NCBI RefSeq assembly: GCF_900128885.1 | Contig: NZ_FQTU01000009.1 | Coordinates: 28,663-92,662 of the forward strand | Direction: 5' to 3' | Source: Alkalibacter saccharofermentans DSM 14828 | GTDB lineage: Bacteria; Bacillota; Clostridia; Eubacteriales; Alkalibacteraceae | DNA length: 64,000 nucleotides | In this document: piece after piece, positions 1-7,627 of the stretch | How positions within the stretch are numbered: position 1 is the stretch's first letter | How the letters are laid out: each line of letters begins with the position of its first letter | Position numbers and translations under genes: made by a program | Notes under the pieces: model-generated | Databases searched by the model: none | Told to the model about the DNA's origin: nothing | Seen by the model: only the letters and a program-made list of their open reading frames with translations

Positions 1-1
1 C

Positions 2-415
2 ATGGGACTTACAAACCTTGAAGAAGTCACTTTGGGAATCAACAAGGAAGAGGACTATCAAATACGCTTTAAAAGTGTAATGGGAGTCGAGATTCCCGAG
101 GTTATTTATAATAAAACTGAAAAAATAAAGCCCCAGTACGGTTTTTACAGGAGTAATCCATCATTGGATATCGCTATCTTTGCCCTTAATGAGGTAAAGT
201 ACCTATCCTATGAACTGGCAAGGGTTGAGACTGCGGCATACAAACTTTCTGTGGAAATCAGAAAGACTCAAAAAAGAGCCAATGCGCTGGAAAAGATTCA
301 TTTGCCTCGACTGAAAGGTCAAATTAAATTCATTACTGATACCATAGACGAAAAAGAGCGGGAAGATTTTTTCAGGCTTAAGATAATTAAAAAAAAGCAG
401 AATGACGGAATCTGA
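2..415 (+). CDS. atpD: V-type ATP synthase subunit D, C-terminal part (cut by window edge)
   Basis: This is the last 137 residues of the central-stalk D subunit of a V/A-type ATP synthase, which couples the rotating membrane ring to the A3B3 head. The family is usually about 200-215 residues, so roughly the first 70 lie upstream of the window; the ATG at position 2 is an internal methionine or chance start. The C-terminal helix carries the family pattern of basic and hydrophobic residues (KTQKRANALEKIHLPRLK, then KEREDFFRLK). A strong terminator follows directly, so this is probably the last gene of its operon. V-type enzymes are common in anaerobic Firmicutes, where they may pump Na+ or H+. 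The ion cannot be judged from subunit D. Confidence 0.88.
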   Translation: MGLTNLEEVTLGINKEEDYQIRFKSVMGVEIPEVIYNKTEKIKPQYGFYRSNPSLDIAIFALNEVKYLSYELARVETAAYKLSVEIRKTQKRANALEKIHLPRLKGQIKFITDTIDEKEREDFFRLKIIKKKQNDGI

Positions 416-426
416 CTATAAAGTTT

Positions 427-472
427 ATTTGCCATAGAAAAGTGATTTTAACGCTTCTATGGCAAATTTTTT
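427..472 (+). terminator. Rho-independent terminator after V-ATPase operon
   Basis: A perfect 13-bp stem (427-439 with 455-467) with a 15-nt loop runs into a T-tract (467-472). It separates the V-ATPase gene from the ABC exporter operon. Confidence 0.85.
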
Positions 473-546
473 ATCGCCAAAGATGATTTTTTGTAATACG
501 ATATACTATATAGAATGGCTGTAACTATAAAATTACGGAGGATAAC

Positions 547-2352
547 GTGGAAAATCTTTTGCCCCTTTTTTCTTATATGAGAGGATATAAAAAAACTTAT
601 TTGATAGCTGCAATCCTAATGGGCTTGTCAGTAGGGTTTTCATTGGTGAACCCGCTGATTCTTCAAATAGCAGTGGACAATTCTATCGGGGACCTTAATG
701 TCGAAAATCCTATAGTGGCGGGAATCATGGAACTGCTTAAGATAGAGTCGCTTTCTGGCTATCTTTGGTTTTTTGCCTTTTTGTATGTGGTTTTCACTGC
801 GCTGAGAGGCTTTTTGCTCTACTTTGTAGGCAAATTATCCGCAAGTGCTTCTGAGGGAACTGTAAAAAATCTCAGAGACAGGTTATTTAATCATATCCAA
901 AGGCTGCCTTTTTCATATCACAAGAATGCAAATACAGGTGATTTAATCCAAAGAGCTACCTCCGATATGGAGACATTAAAAAAATTTTTAGCGCTTCAAC
1001 TTGTGGAAACGGGAAAAGTGGCGCTAATGGTTTTATTCTCGGTATATGTGATGTGGAGGTTAAGTCCGAGGATGACGATTTCAGCTGTATCCCTCACGCC
1101 AGTGATCTTCTTGTTTGCCTGGTTTTTCTTCAGGAAGATTCAAAGTGGATTTGAGATTGCAGATGAGGCTGAAGCTGAATTATCAACTGTAATACAGGAA
1201 AATCTAAGCGGCATAAGAGTCGTAAAGGCATTTGGTGCTGAAGGCGCTCAAATCAAGGTTTTTGGAGAGAAAAATTCGGAATACAGGGATAAATCCTATA
1301 AACTGCTTTCAGATTTGGCGTGGTACTGGTCTATTTCTGACTTTTTGTGTTTTTCCCAAATAGGGCTGGTACTCGTATATGGAGTTTACCTGAATCTATC
1401 AGGAGAGATTACGCTGGGCGTATTGGTAGCATTTACATCCTATGTCACGATGTTAGTTTGGCCAATCAGGCAAATGGGAAACATTATAGCTGACTTTGGC
1501 AAAGCCCTCGTTTCGGTAGAAAGAATACAAATGATACTGCTTGAAGACGAAGAGGATTATGTCGAAACCGGATTGAAGCCTCAAATAGCAGGCAATGTAA
1601 AATTTGAAGATGTAGCTTTCTCATACTCGGACGATCCCAAAAGAAAGATCCTAGACGGCATCAATTTTGATATCAAGCATGGAGAAGTGCTTGCGGTATT
1701 GGGAAAAACCGGGTCGGGAAAGTCCACCCTTGCGCATTTGCTGGCAGGATTTTATCAACCGGTAAAGGGTAAGATATTGATAGATGGCATTGATTTGAGG
1801 AGCATTGAAAAAACATGGCTGAGAAAAAGTGTGAGGTTGGTGCTTCAAGAGCCATTTCTGTTTTCAGGAACTATAACTGAAAATATAGATATCTACGGAA
1901 AGAGTGAGCAGGAACAAATTTTTAAAGCGGCTAAAACGGCATCAATCGACAAAGATATAATAAGATTTGAAAAGGGTTATGAAACCTATGTAGGTGAAGA
2001 GGGGGTGACTTTGTCCGGAGGTCAGCGTCAAAGGATAGCGATAGCTAGAACCATCATCGACAAAGCTTCCGTACTCATCTTTGACGACTCATTAAGCGCC
2101 TTGGATGCCAAGACCGAAAGACAGGTCAGAAAAGAGCTCAGGGCGGAAAATGAAGAAGCGTCCATCCTGATAATCACCCACAAGATTTCAACAGCCATGG
2201 AAGCCGACAAAATCATCGTAATGGATGGAGGCAGGATAGTACAGCAGGGAAAACACGATGAATTGGCTGTTGCCGATGGTTTGTACAAAGAAATTTGGGA
2301 TCATCAAAATACTTTTAATGGAAACATTATGACCGGGCATAGAGGGAACTGA
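547..2352 (+). CDS. ABC exporter half-transporter, degenerate-site subunit
   Basis: This protein has an N-terminal six-helix membrane domain (about residues 15-320) fused to an ATPase domain (about 345-590). Walker A GKTGSGKST lies near 385-393, the signature LSGGQRQR near 488-495, Walker B VLIFDD near 509-514 and the H-loop THK near 545. The residue after the Walker B aspartate is Asp where the catalytic Glu is expected, which marks it as the degenerate partner of a heterodimeric exporter of the TM287/288, BmrCD or LmrCD type. The start is GTG at 547, six bases after CGGAGG. Its stop overlaps the next gene by one base (TGATG), which implies translational coupling and 1:1 assembly. The substrate is probably a drug, lipid or peptide and cannot be read from sequence. 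Confidence 0.9.
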   Translation: MENLLPLFSYMRGYKKTYLIAAILMGLSVGFSLVNPLILQIAVDNSIGDLNVENPIVAGIMELLKIESLSGYLWFFAFLYVVFTALRGFLLYFVGKLSASASEGTVKNLRDRLFNHIQRLPFSYHKNANTGDLIQRATSDMETLKKFLALQLVETGKVALMVLFSVYVMWRLSPRMTISAVSLTPVIFLFAWFFFRKIQSGFEIADEAEAELSTVIQENLSGIRVVKAFGAEGAQIKVFGEKNSEYRDKSYKLLSDLAWYWSISDFLCFSQIGLVLVYGVYLNLSGEITLGVLVAFTSYVTMLVWPIRQMGNIIADFGKALVSVERIQMILLEDEEDYVETGLKPQIAGNVKFEDVAFSYSDDPKRKILDGINFDIKHGEVLAVLGKTGSGKSTLAHLLAGFYQPVKGKILIDGIDLRSIEKTWLRKSVRLVLQEPFLFSGTITENIDIYGKSEQEQIFKAAKTASIDKDIIRFEKGYETYVGEEGVTLSGGQRQRIAIARTIIDKASVLIFDDSLSALDAKTERQVRKELRAENEEASILIITHKISTAMEADKIIVMDGGRIVQQGKHDELAVADGLYKEIWDHQNTFNGNIMTGHRGN

Positions 2353-4148
2353 TGGAAAAAATAATAAATAAAACTGACGAGAGTCAACTGGATAAGCGGA
2401 TTTGGCTTAAAATTATAAAAGATCTGACTGAATATAAAAAAGAAATGATAGCAGTGATGATGCTTATGATAAGCGTTTCCTTGGCAGATAGCATCTTTCC
2501 CCAGATGACAAGGGTTGCGATAGACAGATTCATAGTACCTGAAAGCTCTGAAGGGTTGAGTGTTTTTGCATTGCTGTACGCCTGTCTCGTTGCATGGCAA
2601 GCGGTGAATATACTATTGTTCATCAAGGCTGCGGGCAAGGTCGAGGTTAGATTTGCATACGGAATCAGAAAAAAAGCATTCGAGAAGTTGCAAGGACTTT
2701 CCTTCTCTTATTTTGACGAAACACCTAAAGGATGGATAATGGCCAGAATGACGTCGGACATAAGAAAAATCGGTGAGATCATATCCTGGGGAGTTGTGGA
2801 TCTGGTCTGGGGATTGTCCATGATGGTTATTATAGCAGGATTCATGCTTTACTATAATTGGAGATTGGCCTTGGTAGCCCTGTCCGTGGTGCCCGTTCTT
2901 GCCGTCTTGAGCAGATTTTTTCAGCTAAAAATACTCAAAGAGTACAGAGGGGTTAGGAAAATCAATTCCCAGATAACTTCGTTATTTAGCGAAGGAATAA
3001 GCGGAGCTACAACGACAAAATCCCTGGCGTTGGAAGAAAACAGTTTCAAAGAGTTTAAGTCCGCTACTGATAATATGAGGATAAAATCAATCAGAGCTGC
3101 AATCTTTACCTCGATGTTTATGCCCTTGGCTATAAGCATCGGTTCTATCGGTTCAGCCTTGGTTCTATTCAAAGGTGGTTCAGGAGTTGCACAGGGGAGC
3201 GTATCTTTAGGAGTCTTGATTCTTTTCATAACATATACGGCGCAATTTTTCGAGCCTATAAGGGAGCTCGCAAGGGTAATATCAGAGTTTCAACAGGCTC
3301 AGGCTTCAGCAGAGCGAGTATACGCCTTATTGGGAACAAAAGAGACGGTAGGTGATTTTGAAGCTGTAATAGATATTGATAATGAAAAAGAAGTGGAGTT
3401 AAATGGGAGGATAGAGTTTAAAAATGTTAATTTCAGCTATTTGAAGGGAGAACCTGTATTGTCTGACTTTAACCTTTGTGTAAAACCTGGAGAAAAGATA
3501 GCGTTGGTTGGAGAGACGGGATCAGGAAAAAGCACCATAGTAAATCTCCTATGCAGGTTTTACGAACCCACGTCAGGAGAGATTACCCTTGATGGAGTTG
3601 ATTACAAGAAAAGATCTTTGGGATGGCTTCATTCAAAAATCGGATATGTACTACAAAGTCCTCACCTTTTCAGTGGGTCAATAAAAGAAAATATACTCTT
3701 TGGCAAGCCAGGAGGAACCATGGAAGAAGTGATAAATGCGGCTAAGGTGGTAAACGCCCACGAATTCATAGTGAAGCTGGATAGAGGTTATGACAGCAAG
3801 GTCGGAGAAGGTGGGGGTAAATTATCCACTGGGGAAAAGCAGCTGATATCATTTGCCAGGGCTGTGATAAGAAATCCAAGAATTTTTATTTTAGACGAAG
3901 CAACATCCTCTGTGGATACACAGACGGAGGTCTATATACAAAAGGCCATCAACCAGGTGATGAAGGGAAGGACTGCGTTTATAGTTGCTCACCGTCTATC
4001 CACTGTATTGTCATCAGACAGGATTTTATTGATAGAAAAGGGTATAATAAAAGAGATGGGCAGCCATGATGAGCTTATGAGCAAAAGAGGAGATTATTAC
4101 TCATTGGTTCAAAGCCAGTTTTTTCATAGACCGTCTGATGCGATTTAA
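2352..4148 (+). CDS. ABC exporter half-transporter, catalytic-site subunit
   Basis: This is the second half of the heterodimeric exporter: membrane domain about residues 20-325, ATPase domain about 350-590. Walker A GETGSGKST lies near 387-395. The signature is altered to LSTGEKQ near 490-496. Walker B IFILDEA near 511-517 keeps the catalytic Glu, and a His H-loop lies near 545. The altered signature faces the Asp-containing Walker B site of the partner, so both changes fall in the same composite ATP site, as in known heterodimeric exporters. The other site should hydrolyse ATP normally. The gene starts with an ATG that overlaps the upstream stop. The exported compound is unknown. Confidence 0.9.
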   Translation: MEKIINKTDESQLDKRIWLKIIKDLTEYKKEMIAVMMLMISVSLADSIFPQMTRVAIDRFIVPESSEGLSVFALLYACLVAWQAVNILLFIKAAGKVEVRFAYGIRKKAFEKLQGLSFSYFDETPKGWIMARMTSDIRKIGEIISWGVVDLVWGLSMMVIIAGFMLYYNWRLALVALSVVPVLAVLSRFFQLKILKEYRGVRKINSQITSLFSEGISGATTTKSLALEENSFKEFKSATDNMRIKSIRAAIFTSMFMPLAISIGSIGSALVLFKGGSGVAQGSVSLGVLILFITYTAQFFEPIRELARVISEFQQAQASAERVYALLGTKETVGDFEAVIDIDNEKEVELNGRIEFKNVNFSYLKGEPVLSDFNLCVKPGEKIALVGETGSGKSTIVNLLCRFYEPTSGEITLDGVDYKKRSLGWLHSKIGYVLQSPHLFSGSIKENILFGKPGGTMEEVINAAKVVNAHEFIVKLDRGYDSKVGEGGGKLSTGEKQLISFARAVIRNPRIFILDEATSSVDTQTEVYIQKAINQVMKGRTAFIVAHRLSTVLSSDRILLIEKGIIKEMGSHDELMSKRGDYYSLVQSQFFHRPSDAI

Positions 4149-4162
4149 GGGGGACTTTACAT

Positions 4163-4702
4163 ATGCTTGAAACTAAAAGACTTATGCTTAAAATGCCTAA
4201 TCCCAGGCAAGCAGCTAAAGTAGCAGATTACTATAAGCGCAATGCCGAATTTTTGGGAAAATGGGAGCCGAAAAGAAATGAGGAGTTTTATAGCCTCAAA
4301 TATCATTTCTTTGACTTGAAGAATCAAAAGGACCGATTTTGCAATGATGAGGAATACAGGTTTTGGATATTTAAAAAAGACACGTGGAATTTAATAGGAT
4401 CTGTTACCATCAATTGCATCATATGGGGCAATTTCAAGAGCTGTTTCATGTCATACAAGCTCGATGCGGTTGAAGTCAACAAAGGATATGTAACCGAAGC
4501 ATGTGAAAAAGTGCTGGATTTTGTCTTTGAGGTTGCTGGCTTGCACAGAGTGGAAATTAATATGGTGAAAGACAACTATGCATCAATCAGAGTGGCTGAA
4601 AAATTGGGATTTGCCAAAGAAGGGATGTCGCATAAATTCTTGGAAATTAACGGGAAATGGATGGATCATTATAGATATGCAAAAATCAATGAGGAGGACT
4701 GA
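4163..4702 (+). CDS. GNAT N-acetyltransferase, RimJ/RimL-like
   Basis: A 179-residue GCN5-related acetyltransferase. It opens with the RimJ/L-type phrase LETKRLMLKMP, has a long variable centre, and ends with the acetyl-CoA-binding region and the typical RVAEKLGFAKEG near residues 141-152. Family members acetylate ribosomal protein N-termini, amino acids or antibiotics, and the substrate here is not predictable. It starts 14 bases after the exporter with a purine-rich GGGGGAC leader, so it is probably cotranscribed with it. The next gene follows after 3 bases. Confidence 0.8.
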   Translation: MLETKRLMLKMPNPRQAAKVADYYKRNAEFLGKWEPKRNEEFYSLKYHFFDLKNQKDRFCNDEEYRFWIFKKDTWNLIGSVTINCIIWGNFKSCFMSYKLDAVEVNKGYVTEACEKVLDFVFEVAGLHRVEINMVKDNYASIRVAEKLGFAKEGMSHKFLEINGKWMDHYRYAKINEED

Positions 4703-4705
4703 CAA

Positions 4706-5545
4706 ATGATAAAAACCAACTACCATGCACACTGTACGTATTGTGACGGCAAAAACACTATAGAAGATATGGTGTTAAGAGCTGTTGAGGCCGGCTTTGA
4801 ACACATCGGAATAAGCTCTCATGCGCCGATAGAGGAAGAGCACTGGACTATGGATGAGAAAATGCTCGAGGAGTATTTTAACGAGATAGAAGAGATTAAG
4901 TTAAAACACAAAGACAAGATTAAGGTTTATACAGGAATGGAAATAGACTACTTTTTTGACCGTGGACTAAACCCTGTAATGAAAAATCATATGGAAAGGC
5001 TCGACTATTTCATAGGATCTGTCCATGCACTGGGGAAAACAGATGAGGATAGATACTGGTTCGTTGATGATGCATTCGAAGGGGTTGAAGAGGGAATAAA
5101 GACTACCTTCCATGGTGATGGCAGAAGAGCCGTGGAAACATATTACGAAATAATGTCCAAAATGGTAAAAGAGAGCAATCCGGATATAGTAGGTCATATG
5201 GATATCATAAAGAAAAACAACAAAAATAGTATTTTGTTCAATGAAGAAGATCAGTGGTACGTAGATGTTGTTAAAGGGTTTTTATCAATAGTTAAAGAAT
5301 ACGGGTCTGTAATTGAAATAAATACAGGAGGAATACGAAGATATGGAGCAGACTGCTTCTATCCAAGTCATTGGATACTCGATTTGATAAAAGATATGGA
5401 TGTGAAGATTACAGTAAATGGAGATAGCCACGATTTAGAAGGAATGGATTTCTATTATGGCGAAACGAGAGACTTGCTGATTTCAAAAGGGATTGATCAT
5501 ATATATGCGTTTGATGGAAAAGAGTGGATAAAAACAAAATTCTGA
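4706..5545 (+). CDS. PHP-domain histidinol-phosphatase family protein
   Basis: A 279-residue PHP metallophosphoesterase of the HisK/HisJ type. Metal-binding motifs are in family order: HAHCTYCDG (about 7-15), SSHAP (about 37-41), GMEIDYF (about 78-84), GSVHAL (about 104-109), GHMDI (about 163-167) and NGDSHD (about 238-243). HisK dephosphorylates L-histidinol phosphate, the penultimate step of histidine synthesis. No other his gene is present in the window, so another phosphoester substrate is possible. It lies 3 bases after the acetyltransferase and ends inside a bidirectional terminator shared with the convergent dacF gene. Confidence 0.78.
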   Translation: MIKTNYHAHCTYCDGKNTIEDMVLRAVEAGFEHIGISSHAPIEEEHWTMDEKMLEEYFNEIEEIKLKHKDKIKVYTGMEIDYFFDRGLNPVMKNHMERLDYFIGSVHALGKTDEDRYWFVDDAFEGVEEGIKTTFHGDGRRAVETYYEIMSKMVKESNPDIVGHMDIIKKNNKNSILFNEEDQWYVDVVKGFLSIVKEYGSVIEINTGGIRRYGADCFYPSHWILDLIKDMDVKITVNGDSHDLEGMDFYYGETRDLLISKGIDHIYAFDGKEWIKTKF

Positions 5546-5562
5546 CCTTGGGTCAGAATTTT
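5536..5562. terminator. Bidirectional terminator spanning two convergent stop codons
   Basis: A perfect 12-bp inverted repeat (5536-5547 and 5551-5562) with a 3-base loop. The upper arm contains the TGA of the PHP gene (5543-5545), and the lower arm contains the TGA of dacF on the minus strand (5553-5555). A-rich and T-rich ends let it act in both directions. Confidence 0.8.
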
Positions 5563-6803
5563 GAATATTCATTCTTTATTTTTTTTAGCTTTTTTCTTCT
5601 TCTGATCTTTCTATTTTGCCTGGACACATATACTCTAAGCACTGAATATGACGCTAGCAGTATTGCAAATGCCGCGCCTGCAACTGACTTTACAAGGTCA
5701 ATTAGGTTAAATGGCTTTGAAATTGCCTGGGCTGACAGCAAAGCCACCTTCCCGATTTCGATTCCTTTGAGGGTGTAAACCACCTCTCCTACGACTTCGC
5801 CTTTGTCCAAAGGAAGGTCAAGATTTTCACTTACCAATACCTTTGCGTCGATTAGGCTCGCTTGATCCTTAGGGATCGTGCACACCAGCCTGTTATCAGC
5901 GAGTAGGTCCAAATTTTCACCAGCGAAGGGAATCGATTTTACCAGCTGATTTGGCTCAGAAAGCACAGTAGTGGTAAAATTATCGAATCCGTAATCCAGC
6001 ATGTTGCATGTGTCGATATAGGTCATTACTCCCCTTGATTTCAGCACCACGGTTATCAGGCTCAATGAATCTCTAGCAGCAGACGTGACCAGAGTATTTC
6101 CGGCCATTGATGTAAATCCGGTTTTTGTAGCAGTTACGTCTTCGTAGTAGTATTCGTTAGATGGCGACCTTATGAGCCTATTTTTAGTCCAGAGATATCT
6201 TTCTTCCTGGTGTTGGGTTTTAGGGATTTTGTAATTGATTGTTGTCATTACATCCCTAAGCTCTGGGTGCGTTATGACCTCTTTCATTATCATGGCCATG
6301 TCATAGGCTGTGGTATAGTGATTGTCGTCGTGTAGTCCGCTGGGATTTGTGAAATTGGTATCAGTCGCTCCCAATTCTTTAGCCCGTTTATTCATCAAAG
6401 CAGAAAATTCTTCTATGGATCCGCTGATATGCTGGGCAATGGCCACTGCAGCGTCATTCGCTGATTCAATCATCAATGCATTTAGCATCTGCTCGGCAGT
6501 TAGGACTTCTCCGGGTATTAGATAAACCTGACTGCTGCCTCTCTCTATGAGAAAAGGAACATCCTCTCCAACGATTATGTTGTCAGACGGATCGGTGTTT
6601 TCCACTAAAATGAGCGCTGTGAGAATCTTAGTTATGCTGGCAGGATAGTGGATATCATGGCTGTTTTTTTCAAATAGAACTTGACCTGTATTTCCATCCA
6701 TCAAAATTGCAGCCTCTGATTCTACTAAAGGCTGTGCGTTGACGGTATTTGATCCTGAAAAAAGAAATAATGCTGCAAGTGTTAAAAGAACTTTTCTAAA
6801 CAT
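5553..6803 (-). CDS. dacF: D-alanyl-D-alanine carboxypeptidase (low-molecular-weight PBP)
   Basis: This enzyme removes the terminal D-Ala from peptidoglycan pentapeptides outside the membrane. Numbered from an upstream ATG at 6809, the active-site motifs are SITK (Ser58, Lys61), SAN (116-118) and KTG (229-231), in family order. A signal peptide covers about residues 1-25. The C-terminus has a hydrophobic segment (about 380-400) followed by a very basic tail (RRRKKLKK), which suggests a true transmembrane anchor. The PBP5 C-terminal domain lies between. The ATG at 6803 is preferred because GGAGG (6810-6814) directly abuts the 6809 ATG; this gives 416 residues. It is transcribed divergently from comEA. 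Confidence 0.92.
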   Translation of the reverse strand: MFRKVLLTLAALFLFSGSNTVNAQPLVESEAAILMDGNTGQVLFEKNSHDIHYPASITKILTALILVENTDPSDNIIVGEDVPFLIERGSSQVYLIPGEVLTAEQMLNALMIESANDAAVAIAQHISGSIEEFSALMNKRAKELGATDTNFTNPSGLHDDNHYTTAYDMAMIMKEVITHPELRDVMTTINYKIPKTQHQEERYLWTKNRLIRSPSNEYYYEDVTATKTGFTSMAGNTLVTSAARDSLSLITVVLKSRGVMTYIDTCNMLDYGFDNFTTTVLSEPNQLVKSIPFAGENLDLLADNRLVCTIPKDQASLIDAKVLVSENLDLPLDKGEVVGEVVYTLKGIEIGKVALLSAQAISKPFNLIDLVKSVAGAAFAILLASYSVLRVYVSRQNRKIRRRKKLKKIKNEYSKF

Positions 6804-6819
6804 CTGCATCCTCCGTAGT

Positions 6820-6861
6820 TTTATCTCTTAACAGTATAATAAATTTATCTCTTAAAATCAA
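6820..6861 (-). promoter_or_regulatory. dacF promoter with flanking 12-bp direct repeats
   Basis: On the minus strand, TTGATT (6856-6861), a 17-bp spacer and TATACT (6833-6838) form a good sigma-A promoter. The sequence TTAAGAGATAAA occurs twice on the same strand (6844-6855 and 6820-6831), 24 bp apart. One copy fills the end of the spacer and the other lies just downstream of the -10, so they could be operator half-sites. Confidence 0.65.
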
Positions 6862-6924
6862 AATAAAATTAAAAAAAAGGTAAATGTAAATATATGTAGA
6901 AAAAGATAGAAGGAGGTGGTTTTT

Positions 6925-7584
6925 GTGATCAAAGGAAAGCTTGACAGGCAAAGCTTATGGATCATTGGTATTAGCCTGCTGATTCTCAGCGCTTTTATTT
7001 TATTCTATACAGGATTCACCAAAGGAAACATATCTTTGTCGTCGGACTATGAAATTGAAAAAAATATGGAAGAAAACGCAGCAGAAGAAAAATTGTTAGA
7101 CAATGATATTATCAGTGGAGAAGAGGATATGGCTGAAGAGGAGCCTGAAATATATGTACATGTTTCCGGTGAAGTAAAAAGCCCCGGGGTGGTCAAGCTT
7201 AAAAGTGGATCGAGACTCTACGAAGCCGTAGAAAAAGCAGGGGGAATAACAAAGGATGGTGATTATGACAGCGTAAACCTGGCATCTCTCTTGACAGACC
7301 AGCAAAAAGTGGTGATTGGCAATATCAATGAGCCCAAAATACCGGATAGCGTTTATGCAGGGGGCAGTGATGCTGAAATCACGACAAGCAACAAAATCAA
7401 TATCAATTCGGCTGGGAAAACAGAGCTAGAAACGCTTCCAGGAATTGGTTCGACCATTGCTCAGAGCATAATAGACTACAGGCAGTCTAATAACGGATTT
7501 GCTTCAATAGATGATATAAAAAATGTTAATCGAATCGGGGATAAGACGTTCGATAAGATTAAGGATATGATAACTGCGAATTGA
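6925..7584 (+). CDS. comEA: Competence DNA receptor ComEA
   Basis: A membrane-anchored double-stranded DNA-binding protein of the transformation machinery. One transmembrane helix lies near residues 8-28, then an acidic low-complexity linker, a SLBB domain (about 70-130: EIYVHVSGEVKSPGVVKL) and a C-terminal tandem helix-hairpin-helix domain (about 155-219: INSAGKTELETLPGIGSTIAQ). An upstream in-frame GTG at 6916 lies inside the AAGGAGG ribosome binding site (6910-6916), so the GTG at 6925 with an 8-base spacing is chosen; this gives 219 residues. comEC follows about 40 bases later, the standard com arrangement. Confidence 0.93.
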   Translation: MIKGKLDRQSLWIIGISLLILSAFILFYTGFTKGNISLSSDYEIEKNMEENAAEEKLLDNDIISGEEDMAEEEPEIYVHVSGEVKSPGVVKLKSGSRLYEAVEKAGGITKDGDYDSVNLASLLTDQQKVVIGNINEPKIPDSVYAGGSDAEITTSNKININSAGKTELETLPGIGSTIAQSIIDYRQSNNGFASIDDIKNVNRIGDKTFDKIKDMITAN

Positions 7585-7606
7585 CGATCAAGAAGGTGCA
7601 TAAAAA

Positions 7607-7627
7607 ATGAAAGCGGTGATGTTTTGA
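7607..7627 (+). other. Six-codon mini-ORF overlapping the comEC start
   Basis: After an AGAAGGTG element there is ATG AAA GCG GTG ATG TTT TGA (MKAVMF). Its TGA (7625-7627) overlaps the TTG proposed as the comEC start (7624-7626). This could be a leader that couples translation to comEC, or the real beginning of comEC displaced by a frameshift in the T-run. Translation has not been shown. Confidence 0.35.
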
